From: Pseudomonadota bacterium
Lineage (GTDB): Bacteria > Pseudomonadota > Alphaproteobacteria > Rhizobiales > Xanthobacteraceae
DNA: 34,387 nt
Assembly (NCBI GenBank): GCA_023423415.1
Contig: JAFAFP010000067.1
Span: 1 to 34,387 of the forward strand
Direction of reading: 5' to 3'
The translations under genes and the position numbers were made by a program. The notes below the pieces were generated by a model that did no database searches, was not told the DNA's origin, and was given only the letters and a program-made list of their open reading frames with translations. Numbering within the stretch: the stretch's first letter is position 1; each line of letters starts with the position of its first letter. Positions 7,105 to 14,588 of this stretch are shown here, piece by piece.

Positions 7105-7521
7105 TCAACGTATCCGGTCACCCAGCGCTGATTTAACCGCGGCGCTTGCTTGCAATGCGCCAAGCACTTCGATGGAGGTGATCGTTGCGAGCGCGAGATC
7201 GGGCGAAACATCGGGGCCGATGACCACCAGTCCGAGAACTTGAATGTGAAGAGTTTCGCCCGCAGCCCGGACCGCTTCTAGTTCAGAGCGGTCGTACACC
7301 CGCAAGCCGAGCTCAAGGTGTCGACGTTCAACGGATTGCTTGACCGCATCATTGTGACGATCAAGCTGATTTCGGATCGCTGTCCGGATTAAGTCAGTTC
7401 GGTTGGAATAAAAACCTTCCGCCACCAAGAGGTCGATTTGCCCTAGATCGACGTACCCGAGGTTGATGGTAATTTTCTCACTCTCAGAAGCTTTGGGTCG
7501 AAGATTAACGACATCCGCCAT
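7105..7521 (-). CDS. CopG-type ribbon-helix-helix transcriptional regulator
   Basis: The N-terminal part reads KITINLGYVDLGQIDLLVAE, then GFYSNRTDLIRTAIRNQLDR. This is a ribbon-helix-helix domain at about residues 17-55: a beta strand for DNA reading followed by two helices for dimerisation. The C-terminal half (LHIQVLGLVVIGPDVSPDLA) is a small alpha/beta ligand or oligomerisation module seen in rhizobial relatives. It is transcribed toward the PHA depolymerase gene and probably autoregulates the pair. The binding site before the ATG is weak (GGTGGGC). Confidence 0.82.
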   Translation of the reverse strand: MADVVNLRPKASESEKITINLGYVDLGQIDLLVAEGFYSNRTDLIRTAIRNQLDRHNDAVKQSVERRHLELGLRVYDRSELEAVRAAGETLHIQVLGLVVIGPDVSPDLALATITSIEVLGALQASAAVKSALGDRIR

Positions 7522-7929
7522 CTGCCCACCATCCTCAAAACATCCACATGGATGGTATATGGGCTATTGCAGATCTTTCAACCCCCCAGCGGCCAAGCTT
7601 TCTTTCGCCGTTGGAACGGCACCCATTCGATTGGAGTTTATAAAAGGAATCCCGGTTTTGGCTGGGGTTTAAGTGCCGACCCTCTTCCCCCAAGCCGAGG
7701 CCGGGTTGGTGGCCGCGCGCCGGGGATCGGCCGTGCCAGCTTCACTTTCTGACCGGGTTCGGCTGATGGTCGGGAACGGATTGAAGTGCTAGCTGTCGAG
7801 ACCACGACTTGGTGCGCAGGTCATGGATGCCTTGAACAACCGGGTCACCACCCGGGAGGCCGGTTTTTTCTAGCTCGCAGAGAAGTCCTGGGCGGTTCGC
7901 CATCATTAGCGGATCGCGCGATGCGCAGA
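7522..7929. other. Intergenic region with one hairpin
   Basis: No convincing gene was found in these 408 bases. The only clear structure is AACCGG (7838-7843) pairing with CCGGTT (7860-7865) and running into TTTTTT on the plus strand, with a nested CCGGG/CCCGG alternative. In context it probably ends the minus-strand MscS-type gene, acting in both directions. Confidence 0.5.
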
Positions 7930-8703
7930 TTAGCTTGGTGGCGTCTGTGTGCTCCGAGCCTGCGTTATGTGAGTCCCGGTTTCTACGGCCCGCTCAATCT
8001 TCTTCGAAGTTTCGTGCGATTTAGAGTACCAATCCTCGACTATTTTGGCGGCGGTGTCTTTACCGCCGAGCCCAAACGCCAAGCCAAGCGCGATCGCAAC
8101 AGCCCCGACCACCGCCATAAACAACGTATTGACCAGTGTCTCAGCAACCCCAATTTGGTTGACCGCAATCACAATGGCAAACGCCCAGACCATCACGTTT
8201 GCGACGGTCGCGAGAAGGTCAGGGTTGCCCAGCCCAGCCTGAGTGGTAGAGCCCCGGACAAGGTTGGACAGAGCGTTTGCGGCTAGCCCCCCAATCACAA
8301 GAACCACGATGCCAACCACGAGGTTAGGTATCCACAGCAGAAGCTGCCGCAAAACATCCGAGACAGCCGGCAGTCCAAGCGCATCGAAAGCAACCACTAA
8401 GGCGATCAGTCGAACAAACCACTTTGCCGTAAGCGCGATTGCCCCGGCGGCGTCGGTCCTCATACCCGTATTCTGAATGAACCCGCTAAAGCCCGATTGA
8501 TCGGCGAGCTGATTAAACCGAATGCTGCGTAGCAAAGCTGCGATCGCTTTTGCCACCAAAGCGGCGATAAGCCAGCCGACAATGATAACAATCAGAAATC
8601 CAAGGATTTTAGGAATTGCCGCGAAAACAAGCGCCATTGCCGTCGCAAGGGACGTGAGGAGAGCTTCGCTCCAGTCCCGGACTGTAGCCACTGTTCCACC
8701 CAT
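7930..8703 (-). CDS. MscS-like membrane protein with conserved TM-helix repeats
   Basis: The 257-residue protein has five hydrophobic helices. The first, IPKILGFLIVIIVGWLIAAL, and the third, IPNLVVGIVVLVIGGLAANA, are the duplicated 'conserved TM helix' motif found in small mechanosensitive-channel relatives. The last, AVVGAVAIALGLAFGLGGKD, is glycine/alanine-rich like the pore-lining helix of MscS, with GLGGKDTAAKIVEDWY after it. The large cytoplasmic MscS domain is absent. The start at 8703 is preferred over an ATG six codons upstream because GAGGAG lies about eight bases before it. An osmotic-stress role is inferred from the family. An EcfG-like promoter lies 33 bases upstream. Confidence 0.82.
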   Translation of the reverse strand: MGGTVATVRDWSEALLTSLATAMALVFAAIPKILGFLIVIIVGWLIAALVAKAIAALLRSIRFNQLADQSGFSGFIQNTGMRTDAAGAIALTAKWFVRLIALVVAFDALGLPAVSDVLRQLLLWIPNLVVGIVVLVIGGLAANALSNLVRGSTTQAGLGNPDLLATVANVMVWAFAIVIAVNQIGVAETLVNTLFMAVVGAVAIALGLAFGLGGKDTAAKIVEDWYSKSHETSKKIERAVETGTHITQARSTQTPPS

Positions 8704-8735
8704 AGCGGATCTCCTCGTCACCTGTTCGCCGAATT

Positions 8736-8761
8736 AACGCCACCGAGAAGAAGCAAGTTCG
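8736..8761 (-). promoter_or_regulatory. Possible general-stress (EcfG-type) promoter
   Basis: Read on the minus strand it is CGAAC, 17 bases, CGTT, one mismatch from GGAAC-N17-CGTT. It ends 32 bases before the MscS-like gene start. Single-site evidence only. Confidence 0.4.
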
Positions 8762-8874
8762 GCTTGCGAGCACGAAAGCGACGTCGCAAAAAGTGCGCAT
8801 TGCATCTGCACGCGCGCTCAACGTCTTCAGTGAGCGGACTGCCTAGGGGCAAGTTCCTATTTCTCAGCAGGGAG

Positions 8875-9195
8875 TCATTGACGAGGCTGGCGTACGGGCT
8901 CCCCATTGGGATCAGCACCTGGCATTTGGGCGCCCGGACTCACGTCACTCTTCACACCGCCCGAAGGGTGCTTATCGCTTGGATCGGTCCCCATTCCTGC
9001 ACCGGACGTTTCACCAGGGGGAACGACAGAGGGCCCCGACGCCGGACCAGGCTTACTCAGGTCCTGCTTCGTTGCCTCAGGCCCGCCGGGACTTGGCTGG
9101 ACCGAACCCTGCGGCGGACCAGCCTGCGCAAGGGCCGCCGTCGTCGTAATCGCGAAGAAAGTTGCTGCGGTGATCATCGTCGTTGCAGATTTCAT
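8875..9195 (-). CDS. Secreted Pro/Gly/Ser-rich hypothetical protein, 106 aa
   Basis: A signal peptide is clear: MKSATTMITAATFFAITTTA followed by ALAQA cleavage. The mature part is a low-complexity, disordered chain rich in Pro, Gly and Ser (GGPEATKQDLSKPGPASGPS, PGAQMPGADPNGEP). No domain is present; similar short periplasmic proteins are widespread in Bradyrhizobium. The open frame extends 41 codons upstream, but GGAGG a few bases before the ATG at 9195 and the signal peptide itself set the start. A GGAAC-N17-GGTT element lies about 90 bases upstream. Confidence 0.75.
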   Translation of the reverse strand: MKSATTMITAATFFAITTTAALAQAGPPQGSVQPSPGGPEATKQDLSKPGPASGPSVVPPGETSGAGMGTDPSDKHPSGGVKSDVSPGAQMPGADPNGEPVRQPRQ

Positions 9196-9281
9196 GGCGC
9201 TCCTCCGAGCGTAAAGGAAAGCTTTAGATAGCCATTCCCCATTGCCATTCGGCCTCAGTCTGCATTGCCAAATCGAAGAAC

Positions 9282-9307
9282 AACCCGACGCAACTCGTGC
9301 CCGTTCC
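9282..9307 (-). promoter_or_regulatory. Possible general-stress (EcfG-type) promoter
   Basis: Minus-strand GGAAC, 17 bases, GGTT, with one mismatch in the minus-10 part. It lies 87 bases upstream of the secreted protein start. Confidence 0.35.
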
Positions 9308-9493
9308 ACTTGTGGCATGATTTTTTACATTCCTCCGTAGTCGTCCGTTTGTGATCCGGGCCGCGTAGACAGCCATCTTCGCGTACATGCTCAATCAGTA
9401 TTACCGAAGTTGCTCCTTGTTCACGCGCAAAGCGCACGGAACCCGCAGTCTGTCTACTCGCGTATCATGGCATTCAACTTAGGAGGCACCGAT

Positions 9494-9824
9494 GTGAGAG
9501 CAGAGGAAGACATACGATTGCATTGGAAGTGACAAGGTCGAGGGTACGACCGTCTACGGCTCCGACGGTGAGAAGATTGGCTCGGTCGAGCGCATCATGA
9601 ATTGGAAAGCGGTCGGGCAAAGTGGACTACGCCGTCCTGAGCTTCGGAGGCTTCATGGGCATAGGGCAGGAGCATTATCCTCTCCCATGTCTTCTTTAAA
9701 CTACAACACTGACTTGGGTGATTATCAGGTCAGTGTCACGCGAGAGCAGCTTGAAGGTGCGCCGAAACACGGCGACGAAAATGAGTGGGATTGGGCCCGT
9801 GGGCGGCGCATATACGATTACTAA
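9494..9824 (+). pseudogene. PRC-barrel domain protein, broken by indels
   Basis: Stitched over three frames the sequence reads as a complete PRC-barrel protein: VRAEEDIRL, then IGSDKVEGTTVYGSDGEKIG, SVERIM, then GKVDYAVLSFGGFMGIGQEH with YPLP, then SSLNYNTDLGDYQVSVTREQ, ending RRIYDY. AGGAGG at 9481 sits seven bases before the GTG at 9494. Three single-base indels are needed: an extra C near 9521, an extra base near 9600, and a missing G near 9689 where the usual PLPW tryptophan is TG. PRC-barrel proteins of this type are small stress-associated proteins. The break may be real decay or sequencing error in the source. Confidence 0.8.
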
Positions 9825-9942
9825 GGGCAACCGTGGCCGCGCATCGGCTATAGCGCATTCGTTACGTGTGGGTGCTGCCTGCAAGAGTAGATTCGCTCGG
9901 CGCCTCCGCTGCAAGAGTTCGCCACAGGATCAATGCCAAGAG

Positions 9943-10170
9943 CTAATCGTATGGCCGATGCTTGGTTCGACCCGGGGTAATGCCGAGCTCTGTAAGCGTG
10001 ACGTTGGATAGCTCCACCCTCTCGTCGAGTGTTGCATTGGATTCCTGACGTACCAACTTCACAGCCTCGTCTTTGTCTTCAGTGTAGCATCCCACAGCGC
10101 TTCTACGACTTCCCCGGAATCACCCGATGGCCCCCACAAGTTTCGACACCTTTACAGCCCAGCCGCTCAT
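9943..10170 (-). pseudogene. Small unknown protein gene with internal stop and compensating indels
   Basis: GGAGG five bases before an ATG opens MSGWAVKVSKLVGAIG and then hits TGA at 10120-10122. The same frame resumes after the TGA with TEDKDEAVKLVRQESNATLD, then ERVELSNVTLTELGITPGRT, ending KHRPYD. The lost middle is readable one base out of frame as DSGEVVEALWDATL, so one extra base near GGG and one missing base before GAAGAC restore a continuous protein of about 75 residues. I do not recognise the family. It could be a decayed gene or carry sequencing errors. It lies just downstream of the small gene at 10208 on the same strand. Confidence 0.6.
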
Positions 10171-10207
10171 TGGATCCTCCCGAATTAAGATCCCCTCAGC
10201 AAACCGA

Positions 10208-10378
10208 TTACTTGGCTTTGCTTGGTTGCGTCACACTTACCGGATCCGAGCCCGCCATGGACTCTTCAAGTCCCTGCTCCAACTTACGCTCGTTCTTATT
10301 CTCGGCGTTCTTCGCGCCCTCGGACAAGCCGACATCCTTGTTGCCCACCTTTTTTGGGCTTTCTGCCTTAGGTTTCAT
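10208..10378 (-). CDS. Small acidic/basic conserved-type protein, 56 aa
   Basis: The product starts MKPKAESPKKVGNKDVGLSE, continues with GAKNAENKNERKLEQGLEES and ends with MAGSDPVSVTQPSKAK. The tail is a variant of LEEGLEETFPASDPVSVTQP, which I know from many small rhizobial proteins of unknown function (here SMAGSDP replaces TFPASDP). GGAG lies nine bases before the ATG. An EcfG-like element sits 24 bases upstream of the start. Being hydrophilic and probably disordered, it fits a stress-induced small protein. It is well below usual gene-calling length limits. Confidence 0.7.
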   Translation of the reverse strand: MKPKAESPKKVGNKDVGLSEGAKNAENKNERKLEQGLEESMAGSDPVSVTQPSKAK

Positions 10379-10401
10379 TTGATTTGTCTCCAGCCCACTT
10401 T

Positions 10402-10427
10402 AACTCCTCCTAAACAGAATCGGTTCC
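10402..10427 (-). promoter_or_regulatory. Possible general-stress (EcfG-type) promoter
   Basis: Minus-strand GGAAC, 17 bases, AGTT: a perfect minus-35 part and one mismatch in the minus-10 part. It lies 24 bases upstream of the 56-aa gene. Confidence 0.4.
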
Positions 10428-10457
10428 GGCGTGCGTAAAATCGGCATCAGCACGCAA

Positions 10458-10481
10458 AAGCCCGGCCAACTGACCGGGCTT
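10458..10481 (-). terminator. Terminator, probably bidirectional
   Basis: AAGCCCGG/CCGGGCTT is a perfect eight-base stem with an eight-base loop. On the minus strand it ends in GGGCTTTTGC. It lies 35 bases past the stop of the 278-aa membrane protein gene. Confidence 0.7.
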
Positions 10482-10515
10482 CATTGCACGTCCTATCGAC
10501 CCGGGCATCCAGCCG

Positions 10516-11352
10516 CTACTTGCGCCAGAAGTTCTCCTCACGCTCGCGTCCACCAACCCCAGCCGCCCAGAAGGCCGCCCCCGCAGCAATCATGGACAAA
10601 GCACCGATCATAAAGGCTAGGCCGGCGGCAACTTTTCGGGCCTTGTCTACGGCTTGCTTTGCGCGTTCGATTGTAGAATCCACTCGTTTCCGAGCCTCCT
10701 CTGGCGGGAGCCGTGCCTCAGCAGCGACTATGCTCGCAATATATTCTCGGTCTGGATTGGTTATCTCACCACCCCGCAATGCACTGTCGCTCAAAATTCG
10801 AGAGATTTCAGTGACCGAATTATCACGCCTGGGAGGCGCCGAGGGATCTGCGTTTACCGGTCGCAGCATTCGTTCAATCAGCCCGCTTGTAACGCTTTGC
10901 TGACCAGCCACATGAGCGGCACCGGCCGCTGCGCCTGACGCTACCGTGGCCGCGCCGCTCGCGGCGATTGCCGCTGCGCAATATGCCATTCCCAAACCGA
11001 CCAAAAGAGCAATGGCCCACATCACCAGGCCGTGCGCTCCATCACGGGACTGTCGCTCCTCCACAGATGTAGCTCCGGCCGGACGGCGAAAGCGCCCGGT
11101 AAAGTAGCCGCCCACGAGGAATGACCCAATCATCACGACCGAAAACCATGCCGCAGCGAGGATGGTTATCGTGGTCGTCGAGGGATTATTCCAGCTATAC
11201 GGAGATACTGCTGCCACGCCAGCCGCCGATCCAAACGAGAAGAGTACGAACGAAAGCGCCGCCGCGATCAGGGCGCCGCCAATAATCGCACCCCAATCGA
11301 AGTTGGTGGTGCGATCGCTCGGAACGGCCACCACAGTTGTAGATTCAGACAT
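10516..11352 (-). CDS. Conserved integral membrane protein, 278 aa
   Basis: The N-terminus FDWGAIIGGALIAAALSFVL begins a series of five hydrophobic segments at about residues 20-48, 62-85, 108-130, 132-150 and 243-265. The C-terminal soluble part before the last helix (ITNPDREYIASIVAAEARLP, then PEEARKRVDSTIERAKQAVD) is an Ala/Glu/Arg-rich helical region. Rhizobial relatives are sometimes annotated 'PhnA-like', which I do not think describes a function. The start at 11352 is eleven bases after the stop of a 24-residue membrane protein, so both form one short operon ending at the terminator at 10458. An envelope stress role is only inferred from the neighbourhood. Confidence 0.75.
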   Translation of the reverse strand: MSESTTVVAVPSDRTTNFDWGAIIGGALIAAALSFVLFSFGSAAGVAAVSPYSWNNPSTTTITILAAAWFSVVMIGSFLVGGYFTGRFRRPAGATSVEERQSRDGAHGLVMWAIALLVGLGMAYCAAAIAASGAATVASGAAAGAAHVAGQQSVTSGLIERMLRPVNADPSAPPRRDNSVTEISRILSDSALRGGEITNPDREYIASIVAAEARLPPEEARKRVDSTIERAKQAVDKARKVAAGLAFMIGALSMIAAGAAFWAAGVGGREREENFWRK

Positions 11353-11363
11353 GGCTTTCTCCT

Positions 11364-11438
11364 TTATCGCAAGCCTAGGAAGCTCAGGATCGCCATGATG
11401 ACGACGATGAGCCCAATCAGATAAATAACAGAGTGCAT
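11364..11438 (-). CDS. Single-helix membrane microprotein, 24 aa
   Basis: CCGGAGG five bases before an ATG opens a 24-residue frame that is almost entirely one transmembrane helix: MHSVIYLIGLIVVIM followed by AILSFLGLR. A strong ribosome-binding site, correct charge at the end, and a position eleven bases before the 278-aa membrane protein gene make it a convincing small gene. Very similar two-dozen-residue proteins occur in many rhizobia (family recollection). It may bind or stabilise its larger neighbour in the membrane. Confidence 0.75.
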   Translation of the reverse strand: MHSVIYLIGLIVVIMAILSFLGLR

Positions 11439-11592
11439 AGCTTCCTCCGGATGACGCGAGGTGGAGGGAGCCTCGTGATGATGATCAGATTGCGTCCAAC
11501 CAGCCTCGCGGCTGATTAAGATTTGCGCAACGGGATAGTTCCAATCCTGAAGCGGCTCGCCGATTGATCTAGACGATTTGTGCTGCAACGCG

Positions 11593-11853
11593 TTAACGAG
11601 ATTGGACGGCTTTGATATCAGGAACATTGCAGGATGTGACGTGTTTGAAACAGCTAAGGATTTTCAGAGTCTTGCCGTCGGAGTTTACCGCCTTCGCCAT
11701 CTTGGGCAGTGCAGTCAGGACCTTTCGCTCGGCATAGAAGACGACTTTCAAGTTCTCGTGGAACACGGAACGCTGATTCGAGTCATATTGGATGAATATC
11801 CGATTGCTCAGATCAGGTGCCGTGCAAATGGAACATTGGACGGCCGTACTCAT
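11593..11853 (-). CDS. Hypothetical protein, 86 aa
   Basis: Starting at the ATG at 11853 (AGGA about eight bases upstream), the frame encodes MSTAVQCSICTAPDLSNRIF, then IQYDSNQRSVFHENLKVVFY and a basic part with AVNSDGKTLKILSCFKHVTS. A CxxC pair near the N-terminus and HxxxC later could bind a metal. I do not recognise the family. A plus-strand frame overlaps the same DNA and cannot be fully excluded, but this strand has the better ribosome-binding site and composition. It is divergent from the sorbosone dehydrogenase gene, 29 bases away. Confidence 0.5.
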   Translation of the reverse strand: MSTAVQCSICTAPDLSNRIFIQYDSNQRSVFHENLKVVFYAERKVLTALPKMAKAVNSDGKTLKILSCFKHVTSCNVPDIKAVQSR

Positions 11854-11882
11854 TCGAGTCCTGACCAAAAGGACAATCGATT

Positions 11883-13250
11883 ATGTGGACCGCCTTTTCC
11901 TGTGCTCTGCTCTCCACGGGACTATTAGCCGTCAGCATCATATCTCACGCGCAGAGTGCTAACTCCGGAGCGTATGGTCCGACACCGGAACTTCCAGCGC
12001 CGGAAATAAGCTGGCTTCCAACCTTGAACTGGGCATCCACCGAGCCTTGGCCCGAAAACCTGAGCCCAAGGGCGGCTACCGGCCTGCGCGTCAAGCCATT
12101 CGCTCGGGACCTGAAGCACCCGCGATGGATCTATGTGCTTCCCAACGGGGATGTGCTGGTGGCCGAAGCCGCCAGTGAGCCATCGTCATCTTGGAATCCT
12201 CGCTCAATCGCTCAGAGTTTCGTCCAGCGGTTGGCCGGCTCGATCGTCGAGAATGCCAACCGCATCTCGATTTTTCGCGACACCGATAAGGATGGTGTTG
12301 CGGATGAGCGGGGCGTCTTTCTCGAAGGACTGCGCCAACCGTTTGGAATGGCGCTCATTGCCGACCAGCTGTATGTCGCCAATACCGACAGCATCGTCCG
12401 CTATCCCTACAAGGATGGGCAGAAGCGCATCGCCGACCAAGGGACCAAACTGGTCGATATTCCCGTCGGACATCACTGGACGCGCAATATTCTCCCCTCA
12501 CCGGACAATACGAAGCTGTACATAACAGTCGGATCGGGAAGCAATATCGGCGAAAAGGGTATGGAGATCGAGAAAGATCGCGGCACCATCTGGGAATTGG
12601 ATCTTTCTACCGGACAACACCGGGTCTACGCCACGGGCCTTCGCAATGCGAATGGCATGGCCTTCGAACCGACGACCGGTGCCCTATGGACTGTCGTCAA
12701 CGAGCGTGACGAAATCGGCGACAATGTCCCGCCGGACTATCTGACCTCTGTCAAGGAAAACGGCTTTTATGGTTGGCCCTACAGCTATTGGGGCAAGATC
12801 GTTGACGAGCGGGTGCAACCGCAACGACCGGACCTCGTCGCCCAGTCGATTACGCCAGACTATGCGCTTGGAGCGCATACAGCCGCTTTAGGCCTAGCTT
12901 ATAGCGACGGCAAAGCCATGCCCGCGCCCTTCAAGAATGGCATGGTCATTGGGCAACATGGCTCTTGGAATCGATCGGAGCTCAGCGGATACAAAGTTAT
13001 CTTCGTTCCCTTCAAGGACGGGCGACCTGCTGGTCTGCCGGTGGATATGCTCACCGGCTTTCTAAAATCGAGCAATGGTAAGGCCTATGGACGACCGGTC
13101 GGGGTCGTTTTCGACCAAAATGGCGCACTACTCGTCGCTGACGACGTCGGCAACACCATCTGGCACGTGTCGACTGATACATTGCAGAGCCCCTCGGCCC
13201 GTACGCCCTCGACACAGCCCTCGGCCAGCGGCTCATCGGCTCCACAGTAA
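11883..13250 (+). CDS. PQQ-dependent sorbosone dehydrogenase family protein, periplasmic
   Basis: The first 25 residues form a signal peptide (CALLSTGLLAVSIISHAQSA). The mature protein is a six-bladed beta-propeller of the L-sorbosone/soluble glucose dehydrogenase family. Marks are RDLKHPRWIYVLPNGDVLVA, a calcium-loop-like RDTDKDGVADE, LRQPFGMALI, GHHWTRNILPSPDNTKLYIT, GLRNANGMAFEP, ERDEIGDNVPPDYL and IGQHGSWNRS. Members oxidise sugars or alcohols with PQQ in the periplasm and pass electrons to cytochrome c. The natural substrate cannot be read from sequence. It lies on the same strand as the cytochrome oxidase operon about 0.7 kb downstream, with an oppositely oriented DUF421 gene between. 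Confidence 0.9.
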   Translation: MWTAFSCALLSTGLLAVSIISHAQSANSGAYGPTPELPAPEISWLPTLNWASTEPWPENLSPRAATGLRVKPFARDLKHPRWIYVLPNGDVLVAEAASEPSSSWNPRSIAQSFVQRLAGSIVENANRISIFRDTDKDGVADERGVFLEGLRQPFGMALIADQLYVANTDSIVRYPYKDGQKRIADQGTKLVDIPVGHHWTRNILPSPDNTKLYITVGSGSNIGEKGMEIEKDRGTIWELDLSTGQHRVYATGLRNANGMAFEPTTGALWTVVNERDEIGDNVPPDYLTSVKENGFYGWPYSYWGKIVDERVQPQRPDLVAQSITPDYALGAHTAALGLAYSDGKAMPAPFKNGMVIGQHGSWNRSELSGYKVIFVPFKDGRPAGLPVDMLTGFLKSSNGKAYGRPVGVVFDQNGALLVADDVGNTIWHVSTDTLQSPSARTPSTQPSASGSSAPQ

Positions 13251-13253
13251 GTA

Positions 13254-13796
13254 CTAGCCTGCCTTCCTTTTACGCGACCTGGGAGCACCATCGCTTCCTT
13301 GCTCTTTCTTGATGAAACTGATCTCGCCATTGGCCTCAAGCGAGGCCCCTTCCACGTCCCGGATGTTTGCTATCCCTTGTTGACGAGCTTGGCTGCGCAA
13401 CTCTTCGGCCGTGATCAACTCTCGGCGCATATTCGCACGCAGCATCTTCCCCCCTTGTATCAGACGCACAGGCTCACTCTTGGTCAGCCAGGCAAAAAAG
13501 CGAAACCGATAGCCGAGCCAATCCAGAGCCTGATCCCAGAACACGATAGTGAGCACCAGCGCTACGCCTTCCGTGACCGACGTGTACTCCTTCGAAAATG
13601 CGTTTTGCGCTGCATCGGCAATGATCACGATCACGATCAGATCGGCAATGCCGATCGACGACGCCTGACGTTTCACGACAAATCGGAAAATCAAGAACAT
13701 ACCGAGATACATGAGTGTGCCGCGAAGCACCACTTCCGCGATCGAATGGGTTGGCACGAAGAGTTCGATCCATTCGACGGAGAGAATCCTGTCCAT
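13254..13796 (-). CDS. DUF421 (YetF-like) membrane protein
   Basis: The 180-residue protein has three N-terminal hydrophobic helices (VVLRGTLMYLGMFLIFRFVV; IADLIVIVIIADAAQNAF; VALVLTIVFWDQALDWLGYR). After them comes the DUF421 soluble domain with PVRLIQGGKMLRANMRRELI, then TAEELRSQARQQGIANIRDV. The motif SSIGIADLIVIVIIADAAQN is diagnostic. The function of the family is not known; some members affect envelope or spore properties. The start at 13796 (MDRILSVEW) has GGGGATTGAG upstream and is preferred to the longer frame, which has no membrane or domain content in its first 31 codons. Its stop faces that of the dehydrogenase gene with three bases between. Confidence 0.85.
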   Translation of the reverse strand: MDRILSVEWIELFVPTHSIAEVVLRGTLMYLGMFLIFRFVVKRQASSIGIADLIVIVIIADAAQNAFSKEYTSVTEGVALVLTIVFWDQALDWLGYRFRFFAWLTKSEPVRLIQGGKMLRANMRRELITAEELRSQARQQGIANIRDVEGASLEANGEISFIKKEQGSDGAPRSRKRKAG

Positions 13797-13936
13797 CTCA
13801 ATCCCCGCAGATAGCCCTGACTGCCTCGACAACGCGCAGAGGTCGAGCCGGCTCCGCGAGAACATGCCGCAGTCCAGCTTGTGAACCAATTCGTCTCAAG
13901 CGCGTTTGGTCCGATGCTGAAAAGGTAGGGCGCGGA

Positions 13937-14581
13937 ATGGCGGGACCGGGACCACACCGGAGGAGGCACATCGAACGCTTACCGGCCTTGGCCAGTGCAT
14001 TGGCCGTTGTGCTGACCGGCGCAATTATCGTCCCATTGTACAAGTTAGGCCCGCTCTCAACGCATATGGCGCTGCACATCGTCGTAATGAACGTGCTCGC
14101 CCCCTTGGCTGCCATCGGCGCCTCCCATGCAAAGCCAGTCTCTCAGAAAGGCGGGACGGCGCTGTGGGCCGCGACCGTGCTGCAACTGGCGATACTGTGG
14201 TTCTGGCACCTACCGGCGGCGCAGCATCTGGCCGCCACATCGGCCGGCGTCGCGGCGATGCATGTCAGCCTGTTCGCTGCAGCCTTCGGCTTCTGGGCGT
14301 GCCTGCTGTCTCTCTCGCCGGATTATCGTTGGCACGGCGTTTTGGCGCTGTTAGTGACCGGCAAGCTCGCCTGCCTCTTGGCTGGACTTCTAGTCTTCTC
14401 ACCACGAGCATTTTACAAAAATGGGCACGTGGCGCAAACTGCGTTGCTTGATGACCAGCACCTAGCCGGGCTGCTGATGCTTGTCGCTTGCCCCCTTAGT
14501 TTCGTCCTCGCAGGGGTGGTGCTCACGGCGCGCATCCTGAACCTGTCGCGAGGCAACCCCCCACGCGTGCCGGCGGCATAA
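13937..14581 (+). CDS. Cytochrome c oxidase assembly protein, CtaG (caa3) type
   Basis: The 214-residue polytopic protein has about six helices. Family marks are THMALHIVVMNVLAPLAAIG, the tryptophan-rich LAILWFWHLPAAQHLA, and DDQHLAGLLMLVACPLSFVL. These conserved histidines (MALH, FWH, DQH) are typical of caa3-type CtaG proteins, which help insert copper into the oxidase. GGTAGGG lies six to ten bases before the ATG at 13937; the frame is open further upstream, but that part overlaps the divergent DUF421 gene and is Arg-rich noise. It is the first gene of the oxidase operon, seven bases before the cytochrome c gene. Confidence 0.85.
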   Translation: MAGPGPHRRRHIERLPALASALAVVLTGAIIVPLYKLGPLSTHMALHIVVMNVLAPLAAIGASHAKPVSQKGGTALWAATVLQLAILWFWHLPAAQHLAATSAGVAAMHVSLFAAAFGFWACLLSLSPDYRWHGVLALLVTGKLACLLAGLLVFSPRAFYKNGHVAQTALLDDQHLAGLLMLVACPLSFVLAGVVLTARILNLSRGNPPRVPAA

Positions 14582-14588
14582 TTACTCG

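Noticed and set aside
9255..9437. A 60-codon minus-strand frame with two Cys residues
   Set aside because: The start is a GTG without a good binding site, there is no recognised motif, and it overlaps the EcfG-like promoter of the secreted protein gene. Left as non-coding.
9492..9497. ATG immediately followed by TGA after a perfect AGGAGG, suggesting recoding or a minimal start-stop element
   Set aside because: The GTG two bases later gives the correct N-terminus of the PRC-barrel protein (VRAEEDIRL), so the ATG-TGA is incidental.
10029..10438. Plus-strand frames of 103 and 117 codons
   Set aside because: They are antisense to the 56-aa gene and the small broken gene, whose minus-strand frames have good ribosome-binding sites and motif-like tails.
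13299..13814. A 171-codon plus-strand frame opposite the DUF421 gene
   Set aside because: The minus-strand product has membrane helices and a known domain; the plus-strand product shows none.
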